A stretch of DNA of 64,000 nt from Streptomyces endocoffeicus (GTDB lineage: Bacteria; Actinomycetota; Actinomycetes; Streptomycetales; Streptomycetaceae), in contig NZ_JAERRG010000006.1 in the NCBI RefSeq assembly GCF_016741935.1, forward strand, positions 186,001-250,000, written 5' to 3'. The translations under genes were made by a program, and so were the position numbers. The notes under the pieces were generated by a model that saw only the letters and a list, made by a program, of their open reading frames with translations, had not been told where the DNA came from and ran no database searches. Below, one piece after another: positions 34,916-42,263 of this stretch. Every line of letters starts with the position of its first letter. Position 1 is the stretch's first letter.

Positions 34916-36472
34916 ATGGGCTGGTTTGTCACCCTTGCCACGTTTCTCGTCAATGAGATTCTGAGCGAGCCCGCGTATCTGATCGGCATCATCACCGCCG
35001 TCGGACTCATCGCGATGAAGAAGAGCACCGGGCAGATCATCGGCGGCGCCATCAAGGCGACCCTCGGCTTTCTGCTGATCGGCGCGGGAGCGGGGCTGGT
35101 CACCGACTCCCTCGCCCCGCTGGGCACCATGATCCAGGGCGTCACCGGCGCCCACGGCGTCATCCCCACCAACGAGGCCATCGTCGGCATCGCCCAGGAC
35201 CAGTTCGGCTCACGGGTCGCCTGGCTGATGATCCTGGGCTTCGTGGTCAGCCTGCTGCTGGCCCGGTTCACCCCGCTCCGCTATGTCTTTCTGACCGGGC
35301 ACCACATGCTCTTCATGGCCACGCTGCTGACCGTGGTCCTGGCCAACGGCGGCCGCTCGACCATCGCCGTGGTGGCCGTCGGCGGTGTGCTGCTGGGCAT
35401 CATGCTGGTCGCGATGCCGGCCTTCGCCCACCCCTGGACCAAGCGCGTCACCGGCAGCGACACCGTGGCCATCGGCCACTTCGGCACGGCCGGGTACATC
35501 GTGGCGGGCGCGGCCGGAAAGGTGGTCGGCAAGCGCAGCCGCTCCACCGAGGAGATGAAGCTCCCCGAGGGGCTGCGCTTCCTGCGCGACTCGATGGTGG
35601 CCACCGCCCTGTCGATGCTGCTGATCTACCTGGTCATGGCGGTCCTCCTGCTCGTCAAGGAGGGGCAGAAGGCCGCCTTCAAGGCGTTCGCCACGGGCAC
35701 CGGCGGCGCCGTGGCCACCGGCACCGGCAACTACCTGATGCAGTCCGTGATGCAGGGGCTCCAGTTCGGCATCGCCGTCGCGGTGATCCTCTTCGGCGTC
35801 CGTACGATCCTCGGCGAACTCGTCCCCGCCTTCCAGGGGATCGCGCGGAAGGTCGTCCCCGGCGCGCTGCCCGCGCTGGACGCGCCCATCGTCTTCCCGT
35901 ACGCGCAGAACGCGGTGCTGATCGGCTTCATCTCCAGCTTCACCGGCGGGCTGATCGGCCTGGCCCTGCTCACCTGGATCTTCAACCCGGCCTTCGGCCT
36001 CGCCCTGGTGCTGCCCGGTCTGGTGCCGCACTTCTTCACCGGCGGCGCGGCCGGGGTCTACGGCAACGCGACCGGCGGCCGGCGCGGCGCGGTGGTGGGG
36101 GCGTTCCTCAACGGGCTGCTCATCACCTTCCTCCCCGCCCTGCTGCTCAAGGTGCTCGGCGCGTTCGGCGACCAGAACACCACCTTCGGCGACGCCGACT
36201 TCGGCTGGTTCGGCGCGCTCATCGGCAACGCGGGCAAGGCCGGTGGCGCCGCCGGGCTCGTGGTCATCGTGCTGCTCGGCCTCGCGGTCCTCGGGGCCGC
36301 GATCCTGGTGCAGAAGCGGGTGGTCGACACCGGCTGGGACCCGGGCGCGGCGCGCGACGCCCTGATGCCGCGGGAGAGCGTGGTGGTGCCCGCCGAGGCG
36401 GGCGCCACCACGGCCGCCTACGCCAAGATCCCGCCGCCCGCGGGCGCTCCCGCACCCCCGCCCGCGCCCTGA
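34916..36472 (+). CDS. PTS EIIC, ascorbate (UlaA) family
   Basis: A 518-residue membrane permease with about 11 hydrophobic segments. Family features are KKSTGQIIGGAIKATLGFLL, a long cytoplasmic loop with SDTVAIGHFGTAGYIVAGAA, and LPALDAPIVFPYAQNAVLIG. The C-terminal tail is Ala/Pro-rich and extends beyond UlaA. GAGGAAG precedes the ATG. With the IIAB fusion it makes a complete sugar-specific PTS. No ascorbate-6-phosphate catabolic genes (lactonase, decarboxylase) are adjacent. Confidence 0.9.
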   Translation: MGWFVTLATFLVNEILSEPAYLIGIITAVGLIAMKKSTGQIIGGAIKATLGFLLIGAGAGLVTDSLAPLGTMIQGVTGAHGVIPTNEAIVGIAQDQFGSRVAWLMILGFVVSLLLARFTPLRYVFLTGHHMLFMATLLTVVLANGGRSTIAVVAVGGVLLGIMLVAMPAFAHPWTKRVTGSDTVAIGHFGTAGYIVAGAAGKVVGKRSRSTEEMKLPEGLRFLRDSMVATALSMLLIYLVMAVLLLVKEGQKAAFKAFATGTGGAVATGTGNYLMQSVMQGLQFGIAVAVILFGVRTILGELVPAFQGIARKVVPGALPALDAPIVFPYAQNAVLIGFISSFTGGLIGLALLTWIFNPAFGLALVLPGLVPHFFTGGAAGVYGNATGGRRGAVVGAFLNGLLITFLPALLLKVLGAFGDQNTTFGDADFGWFGALIGNAGKAGGAAGLVVIVLLGLAVLGAAILVQKRVVDTGWDPGAARDALMPRESVVVPAEAGATTAAYAKIPPPAGAPAPPPAP

Positions 36473-36481
36473 CGCGCCGTG

Positions 36482-36519
36482 CCGCCCCGGTGGTCCCGCC
36501 GACGGGACTACCAGGGCGG
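36482..36519. terminator. Bidirectional terminator between EIIC and UvrA-like gene
   Basis: 17-base arms (36482-36498 and 36503-36519) pair with two mismatches around a 4-base loop. The hairpin sits in the 51-base convergent gap and can serve both genes. Confidence 0.7.
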
Positions 36520-36523
36520 GTGC

Positions 36524-38773
36524 TCACGTCCGCTTGACGTAGTCGCGCAGGTGGACGGCGGTGAGGGAGCCGCCGGTGTCCACGAGGTCGGCGGGGGTCC
36601 CGGTGAACACCACCTGACCGCCGTCGTGGCCCGCCCCCGGACCCATGTCGACGATCCAGTCCGCATGGGCCATCACGGCCTGGTGGTGCTCGATGACGAC
36701 GACCGTGTTGCCCGCGTCGACAAGCCGGTCGAGCAGGGCGAGCAACTGGTCCACATCGGCGAGGTGCAGTCCGGTGGTCGGCTCGTCCAGAACGTACGTC
36801 GAGCCGCTCCGCGCCATGTGGATGGCCAGCTTCAGCCGCTGGCGCTCACCCCCGGAGAGCGTGGTGAGCGGCTGGCCCAGCGCCAGATAGCCCAGTCCCA
36901 CCGCGGCCAGCCGGTCCAGGACCACCCGGGCCTGACCGGTGGTGAAGAACTCCAGCGCCTCGGCCACCGACATGCCCAGGACATCGCTGATGTTCCGCCC
37001 GCGCAGCCGGTACGTCAGCACCTCGGGCCGGAACCGCTTCCCCTCGCAGTCCTCGCACACCGAGGCCACCTCGGCCATCATGGCGAGGTCGGTGTAGATC
37101 AGCCCGATGCCCTTGCACCGCGGGCAGGCGCCCTCCGAATTGGCGCTGAACAGCCCCGGTTTGACGCGGTTGGCCTTGGCGAACGCCGTCCGGATCGGAT
37201 CGAGGAGCCCGGTATAGGTGGCCGGGTTGCTGCGGCGGGAGCCACGGATCGCCGACTGGTCCGCGACGATCACCTCCTCCCGCCCGGACAGCGACCCATG
37301 GATCAGGGAGCTCTTGCCCGATCCGGCGACACCGGTGACGACGGTGAGCACACCGAGCGGGATGTCCACGCTCACATCCCGCAGATTGTGCAACCGGGCG
37401 CCCCGGACCGGCAGTTGCCCGGTCGCCTGCCGCACCTTCTCCCGCAGCCGCACCCGGTGGTCCAGATAGCGCCCGGTCAGGGTGTCGGAGGCGGCCAGGC
37501 CCGCCAGGTCGCCCTGGTAGCAGACGCGTCCGCCCGCCACCCCGGCGCCGGGCCCCAGGTCCACCACATGGTCGGCGATCCGGATGGTCTCCGGTTTGTG
37601 CTCCACGACCAGCACCGTGTTGCCCTTGTCCCGCAGCTGGAGCAGCAGCCGGTTCATGCGCTCGATGTCATGTGGGTGCAGGCCCACCGTGGGCTCGTCG
37701 AAGACATAGGTGACATCGGTCAGGCTGGAGCCCAGATGCCGGACCATCCGCACCCGCTGGGCCTCGCCGCCGGACAGGGTGCCGGACTCCCGGTCCAGGC
37801 TCAGATACCCCAGGCCGATCTCGACCAGGGAGTCGAGGAGCGCGCGCAGGCTCTCCAGCACCGGCCCGACGGAATCGTCCCGGATGGAGCGTACGAACTC
37901 CGCCAGATCGCTGATCTGCAGGGCCGAGCAGTCCGCGATGGAGCGGCCGTCGATCCGGCAGGACCGGACGGCCTCGCACAGCCGGGCGCCCTCACACCCG
38001 GGGCACTCGGCCAGGGTCATGGCCCGGTCGGCGAACGCGCGCATGCGCGACTGCATCGTCTCCCGGTCCTTCGCCAGGTACTGCCGGCGAACCTTGGTCA
38101 CCAGCCCCTCGTAGGTGAGGTTGTTCTTCCCCACCTTGATCTTGGTGGCCGGTTTGTGGAGGAAGTCCTCCCACTGGGCCGGGGTGTAGTCCCGGAGCCT
38201 GGTATCGGGGTCGAAAAGGCCGGAGGCCGCCATAACCTGCCAGTGCCAGCTGTCCACCTCGAATCCGGGGACGGTGATCGCCCCCTCCTTCAACGACTTC
38301 TCCCTGTCGATGAGTTGGCCGATGTCGATGTCGGTGACCCGGCCGAGCCCCTCGCACCGCGGACACATGCCCTCGGCGGTGTTGAAGCTGAAGGCGAGGG
38401 GAGGGCCGACGTACGGGCCGCCGATCCGGCTGAACAGGATCCGCAGCAGGGTGTGGGCATCGGTGGCGGTGCCCACGGTGGAACGGGAGTTGGCGCCCAT
38501 CGGCTCCTGGTCCACGATGATCGCCGCACTCAGATTCCGCAGCGAGTCGACGTCCGGACGGCCGAGCGTCGGCATGAAGTTCTGGACGAACGCCGTATAG
38601 GTCTCATTGATCAGCCGCCTCGACTCCGCGGCGATGGTGTCGAAGACGAGCGAGGACTTACCGGATCCGGAGACACCGGTGAAGACCGTGAGCCGCTGCT
38701 TGGGAATGTTCACACTCACGCCCTGGAGATTGTTCTCCCTGGCTCCACGGACCTTGATTTCGCTGACATCCAT
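36524..38773 (-). CDS. Short UvrA-like ABC ATPase (UvrA2/drug-resistance type)
   Basis: A 749-residue UvrA paralogue, about 200 residues shorter than housekeeping UvrA. It has two ABC modules: Walker A VFTGVSGSGKSSLVFD with LSGGEAQRVRM, and VVTGVAGSGKSSLIHG with LSGGERQRLKL. Zinc-binding CPRCEGLGR, CPGCEGARLC and CPRCKGIG...CEDCEGKRF clusters are present. Such short forms (TioU, DrrC-like) are linked to resistance against DNA-binding antibiotics and stress rather than general repair. The ATG at 38773 starts MDVSEIKVRGARENNLQG, the conserved UvrA N-terminus. The divergent neighbour is a double-MerR protein, a pairing known for TioU/TioE-type genes. Confidence 0.9.
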   Translation of the reverse strand: MDVSEIKVRGARENNLQGVSVNIPKQRLTVFTGVSGSGKSSLVFDTIAAESRRLINETYTAFVQNFMPTLGRPDVDSLRNLSAAIIVDQEPMGANSRSTVGTATDAHTLLRILFSRIGGPYVGPPLAFSFNTAEGMCPRCEGLGRVTDIDIGQLIDREKSLKEGAITVPGFEVDSWHWQVMAASGLFDPDTRLRDYTPAQWEDFLHKPATKIKVGKNNLTYEGLVTKVRRQYLAKDRETMQSRMRAFADRAMTLAECPGCEGARLCEAVRSCRIDGRSIADCSALQISDLAEFVRSIRDDSVGPVLESLRALLDSLVEIGLGYLSLDRESGTLSGGEAQRVRMVRHLGSSLTDVTYVFDEPTVGLHPHDIERMNRLLLQLRDKGNTVLVVEHKPETIRIADHVVDLGPGAGVAGGRVCYQGDLAGLAASDTLTGRYLDHRVRLREKVRQATGQLPVRGARLHNLRDVSVDIPLGVLTVVTGVAGSGKSSLIHGSLSGREEVIVADQSAIRGSRRSNPATYTGLLDPIRTAFAKANRVKPGLFSANSEGACPRCKGIGLIYTDLAMMAEVASVCEDCEGKRFRPEVLTYRLRGRNISDVLGMSVAEALEFFTTGQARVVLDRLAAVGLGYLALGQPLTTLSGGERQRLKLAIHMARSGSTYVLDEPTTGLHLADVDQLLALLDRLVDAGNTVVVIEHHQAVMAHADWIVDMGPGAGHDGGQVVFTGTPADLVDTGGSLTAVHLRDYVKRT

Positions 38774-38864
38774 GCCTTCAAGTGTTTCATTGAAGTGCCC
38801 GTTGAGACTTTTTCCGGCTTTCTGCCCAACCCCCGCCGGACACACCTCGATGGAGTCGACGCTA

Positions 38865-38900
38865 ACCTTCAACTCGCCCGTGAACCCTCGAGTCGAAGGT
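38865..38900. promoter_or_regulatory. MerR-type dyad operator
   Basis: 12-base arms (38865-38876 and 38889-38900; ACCTTC.ACTCG against CGAGT.GAAGGT, one mismatch) flank 12 bases. It sits eight bases before the double-MerR start and about 90 bases upstream of the UvrA-like start. Long, spaced dyads of this kind are typical for MerR regulators. Confidence 0.6.
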
Positions 38901-38908
38901 GACGAACC

Positions 38909-39643
38909 GTGAGCCGTACGGACGCCGCGCTGCGCCCCGTCGATCTGGCCCGTATGGCGGGTGTCTCCACCCAGCAGATCCGCAACTACGTCGACGCCGG
39001 CATCCTGCCCCCGGCCACCCGCACCCCCGCCGGATACCGCAGACTCGACGACCGGCACCGCAGAGCCCTGGTGACCTACCGGGCCCTGATGCCGGGATAC
39101 GGCACGGAGACCGCCCGCGCGGTCATGCGGGCCGTCCACGACGGGGACGTCGCCCTGGCACTCACCCTGGTCAACGCCGGACATGCGGCGCTCCATGACC
39201 AGCGGCTCTCCCTCGAGGCGGCGGGGAAGGCGCTCGAAGCGGTCGCCGAGCAGACCCCGGACGCGTCGGCGCCGTCACGCTCCGGACCGCTGCGCATCGG
39301 CGAGGTGGCCGCCCGTCTGGGGTTGCGCACCTCGGCCCTGCGGGTGTGGGAGTCCGCCGGTCTGCTGCGCCCGCGGCGCGAGAGGAGCACCGGCTACCGC
39401 GTCTACGGGCCGTCCGACGTCCGGGACGCCCGGATGATCGACCTGCTGCGCCAGGTCCGCTATCCGCTGCCCCAGATCCGGCCCGTCCTCGAGGGGCTGC
39501 GCCGCACGGGCGGCAGCGAGGCCCTGCGCACGGTCATCGCCCGACGTCAGGAGGGGCTCGCCCAGCGCGCCACGGCGATGCTCGAGGGCTCCTGCCGGCT
39601 GCATCACTACCTCACGGAAAACGGGTCGGCCGAGGACCGATGA
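38909..39643 (+). CDS. Double-MerR (TioE-like) regulator
   Basis: A 244-residue regulator with two MerR helix-turn-helix domains. The first (about 11-60) reads VDLARMAGVSTQQIRNYVDA, then GILPPATRTPAGYRRLDD. The second (about 128-195) reads RIGEVAARLGLRTSALRVWE, then SAGLLRPRRERSTGYRVYG. Such tandem MerR proteins are annotated as the TioE family. The first domain is followed by a short helical section, so each may bind one half of the operator. GAAGGTG precedes the GTG. It probably controls itself and the UvrA-like ATPase in response to a DNA-damaging ligand. Confidence 0.87.
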   Translation: MSRTDAALRPVDLARMAGVSTQQIRNYVDAGILPPATRTPAGYRRLDDRHRRALVTYRALMPGYGTETARAVMRAVHDGDVALALTLVNAGHAALHDQRLSLEAAGKALEAVAEQTPDASAPSRSGPLRIGEVAARLGLRTSALRVWESAGLLRPRRERSTGYRVYGPSDVRDARMIDLLRQVRYPLPQIRPVLEGLRRTGGSEALRTVIARRQEGLAQRATAMLEGSCRLHHYLTENGSAEDR

Positions 39644-39700
39644 GTTCCCGGCGGGGGCGCGGTCTGAAGGGGTAAATGCTCCCCAGCGCAGGAGGTACCG

Positions 39701-40183
39701 ATGGCCAGCGACGGATTCACCACGTGCCTGTGGTTCGACGGCCAGGCCGAAGAGGCGGCGCAGCACTACATCTCGATCTTCAAGAACTCCAGGCTCGGAC
39801 GGATCACCCACTACACCGGGGTCGAGCCCGGTGGCCCGGCGGGGAGCGTGCTGACCGTCGAGTTCGAGGCCAACGGACAGAAGTTCGTGGGGCTCAACGG
39901 CGGGCCGCAGTTCACCTTCAGCGAGGCCATCTCCTTCCAGGTCCACTGCGCGGACCAGGACGAGGTGGACTACTACTGGGGCAAGCTCTCCGAGGGCGGT
40001 GAGGAGGGCCCCTGCGGCTGGGTGAAGGACAAGTTCGGGGTGTCCTGGCAGATCGTCCCCACCGCCCTGCTCGGCATGATCGCCGACTCGGACCCGCAGA
40101 AGGCCAAGCGGGCCACCGAGGCGATGATGAAGATGGGCAAGCTCGACATCGCCGCGCTGCGGGCGGCGTACGACGGCGCGTAG
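39701..40183 (+). CDS. VOC/PhnB-like glyoxalase-fold protein
   Basis: A 160-residue protein of the 3-demethylubiquinone-9 methyltransferase-like/PhnB branch of the VOC superfamily: FTTCLWFDGQAEEAAQHYIS, then SRLGRITHYTG, FVGLNGGPQFTFSEAISFQV, WVKDKFGVSWQIVP. This family is common and mostly unassigned. GGAGG sits five bases before the ATG. A strong hairpin follows the stop. Confidence 0.85.
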   Translation: MASDGFTTCLWFDGQAEEAAQHYISIFKNSRLGRITHYTGVEPGGPAGSVLTVEFEANGQKFVGLNGGPQFTFSEAISFQVHCADQDEVDYYWGKLSEGGEEGPCGWVKDKFGVSWQIVPTALLGMIADSDPQKAKRATEAMMKMGKLDIAALRAAYDGA

Positions 40184-40195
40184 TCGATGACGGCG

Positions 40196-40258
40196 GGCGG
40201 CCGGGCGGCGCCCGTACGGCATCCGGTCAGGCCGCCGTACGGGCGCCGCCCGGCCGCC
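40196..40258. terminator. 25-bp perfect inverted repeat after the VOC gene
   Basis: Arms at 40196-40220 and 40234-40258 are exact complements, with a 13-base spacer, starting 13 bases past the VOC stop. It is one of the longest perfect hairpins in the window and a strong terminator for the plus-strand gene. Confidence 0.8.
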
Positions 40259-40568
40259 GTACCGCTACGGGGTGTCCGCCGCGTGGCAGGGGCTTTGCCC
40301 CTGGACCCCGGGGTCTGGGGCGGAGCCCCCACGCGGCGGAGCCGCATATCGTCAGGTGTCGGGAAGGGGCGGGGAGGGGAACAGCCCGCCGCAGGCGTCA
40401 CGATCCGTCGGACACCGCCTCACCGGCCTCGCTGAAGTCCGGTGCGGTCGGGTGTGCCCCGAAGGGGCGCGGGGCTGTGTCGATATGCGGCTCCGCCGCG
40501 TGGGCGCGACCAGCCACGACGCGGCCGCGGATGAACGACCACACCTCGCACCACTTCCCGCGGAGCGC
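40259..40568. repeat. REP-like intergenic region with 24-bp inverted repeat
   Basis: No gene is supportable here. A perfect 24-bp inverted repeat occurs at 40328-40351 and 40481-40504 (sharing GGCGGAGCCGCATATCG). GC-rich blocks GGGGCTTTGCCCC and CCCCGAAGGGG lie nearby. The wording resembles short palindromic repeats scattered between Streptomyces genes. The inner 129 bases have no recognisable content. Confidence 0.6.
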
Positions 40569-41519
40569 TCAGCGGCCGTGGGCGAGGTCCGCGGGGTCGG
40601 TGTTGGCGCCGCAGAGGAGCACCGCGACCTTCTCCCCGGGCCGCGGCCGGTACGCGCCGGAGGCCAGGGCGGACAGCGCCGTGGCCGCCGCGTGCTCGAC
40701 CGCGATCCTGCGGTCGTCCCACAGCGCCTGGCGCGCGGAGACGATCGCCTCGTCGGACACCAGGACGGACCGCACCCCGTCCTTACGGGCCCACTCCAGC
40801 GCGGCCGAGGACACATGGCGCGCCCCCAGCGAGTCCGCCGCCACCGAGTCCACCGGGACGTCGACCACCGCACCGGCCTCCAGCGCGGCGTTCAGGGCCC
40901 GGCAGCCGTACGGCTCCACGGCGACGACACCCACCCCGTGCTCCAGGGCGGACACCGCGACCCCGGTGAACAGTCCGCCGCCCCCGACCGCCACCACCAC
41001 GGTGTCCAGGTCGGGCCGGGCCTGGAGGATCTCCTCCAGCACGGTGCCCGCCCCGGCGGCGATCAGCGGATGGTCGTACGCGTGCGACAGCAGGGCGCCG
41101 GTCTCGGCGGCGTGCTTCTGGGCGGCGTCCCGCGCGTCGGCGTACTCGGTGCCGATCCGATGGACCTCGGCGCCGAGCCGGCGCAGCCGGTCCACCTTCA
41201 CCGCGGGCGCGGTCTCGGGCACGAACACGGTGGCGGGCACGGAGTGCCGCGCGGCCGCCCAGGCGCACGCGAGCCCGGCGTTTCCACCCGAGGCGACGAC
41301 GGCACCCGCGTCCGGCAGGGTGCCCGCGTCCCGGTGGGCCCTGATGAAGTTGAACGCGCCCCGCGCCTTGAAGGTGCCCGTGTACTGCAGGAACTCCAGG
41401 GCCAGCCATCCCTCGGCCGCACCCCATGCCCCCTGCTCCACCGGCGCGAGCGCCACGGGCCGGATATGTCCCGCGACCCGCTGGGCCGCGGCTTGTACGT
41501 CCTCAATGGAAACAGTCAC
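40569..41519 (-). CDS. Serine/threonine dehydratase-like PLP enzyme
   Basis: A 316-residue fold-type II PLP enzyme. The PLP lysine is in LQYTGTFKARGAFNF; SGGNAGLACAWAAARHSVP, VAVGGGGLFTGVAV and a C-terminal CGANTDP follow. The family deaminates Thr or Ser to 2-oxo acids, or racemises Ser. It lacks the ACT-type regulatory domain of biosynthetic threonine deaminase, so a catabolic role fits. It begins at a GTG close to the divergent TetR gene and shares its operator region. Confidence 0.85.
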   Translation of the reverse strand: MTVSIEDVQAAAQRVAGHIRPVALAPVEQGAWGAAEGWLALEFLQYTGTFKARGAFNFIRAHRDAGTLPDAGAVVASGGNAGLACAWAAARHSVPATVFVPETAPAVKVDRLRRLGAEVHRIGTEYADARDAAQKHAAETGALLSHAYDHPLIAAGAGTVLEEILQARPDLDTVVVAVGGGGLFTGVAVSALEHGVGVVAVEPYGCRALNAALEAGAVVDVPVDSVAADSLGARHVSSAALEWARKDGVRSVLVSDEAIVSARQALWDDRRIAVEHAAATALSALASGAYRPRPGEKVAVLLCGANTDPADLAHGR

Positions 41520-41530
41520 TGAAACACTGT
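41512..41530. promoter_or_regulatory. Candidate TetR operator (ACAGT-N9-ACTGT)
   Basis: A dyad at 41512-41530 overlaps the dehydratase start and lies 24 bases before the TetR-family start. Several CACTG/CAGTG half-sites occur within 40 bases. Its location suits repression of both genes. Short arms limit certainty. Confidence 0.45.
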
Positions 41531-41554
41531 AACAACCACTGGTACGCTCGGCCT

Positions 41555-42205
41555 GTGCGAAACAACCGGGACCGAGCCGACCAGCCCACCCTGGAGGCCA
41601 TCGCCGAGGCCGCTCTGACCGTCGTCGACGACGAGGGGCCCGAGGCGCTGAGCTTCCGCAGGGTGGCGCAGCTGCTGGGGGTCTCCCATGCCACCGTCTT
41701 CCGCCGCTGCGGCGACTTCGACGGTCTGGTGAACGCGTGCGCGGACCGGCTGGCCGCGCGGATGCCGCTGGTGGGGCGGGACCAGGACTGGGCCACCGCC
41801 ACCGAGGCCCGCTTCGCCGCGTTCTACGAGGTGCTGATCGAGCACCCCGGTCTGGTGGCGCTGCGGTCGGGCCGCGCCTGGTGGGGGCCGCATCTGCTGA
41901 GCCGCCTCGTGGAGCCGCAGCTGGCGCACAACATCGCCGCCGGAATGTCCCCCGAGGCCGCGATCCGCGTCTACCGGCGGCTGTATCTGCTCACCCTCGG
42001 CGCCGTCGCCTTCGTCGACCACCGCGACGCCAAGCGGGTGCGCACGGCCGCGCGTACCGCGCTCGCCGCGCTGGAGCCCGAGGACTTCCCGGCCCTCACC
42101 GGAAACCTGGACGTCGTCGTGGACGCGTTGACCGACCACGAGGTCTTCCACGGCGCGCTGCGGCAGCTGATCGACGCCTCCGCGGCGGCCTGCCTCGGAC
42201 GGTGA
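41555..42205 (+). CDS. TetR-family regulator
   Basis: A 216-residue repressor. The N-terminal helix-turn-helix is TLEAIAEAALTVVDDEGPEA, then LSFRRVAQLLGVSHATVFRR. A helical ligand domain (about 85-216) follows. The GTG at 41555 starts MRNNRDRADQ, a normal basic arm for TetR proteins; the frame extends further upstream but overlaps the dehydratase. It probably regulates the divergent dehydratase in response to an amino acid or related ligand. Confidence 0.85.
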   Translation: MRNNRDRADQPTLEAIAEAALTVVDDEGPEALSFRRVAQLLGVSHATVFRRCGDFDGLVNACADRLAARMPLVGRDQDWATATEARFAAFYEVLIEHPGLVALRSGRAWWGPHLLSRLVEPQLAHNIAAGMSPEAAIRVYRRLYLLTLGAVAFVDHRDAKRVRTAARTALAALEPEDFPALTGNLDVVVDALTDHEVFHGALRQLIDASAAACLGR

Positions 42206-42263
42206 CCGACATGAAGCGGGGCGGGCCCCGAGTGGACCCGCCCCGCCGCACGCCGAGGCGTGG

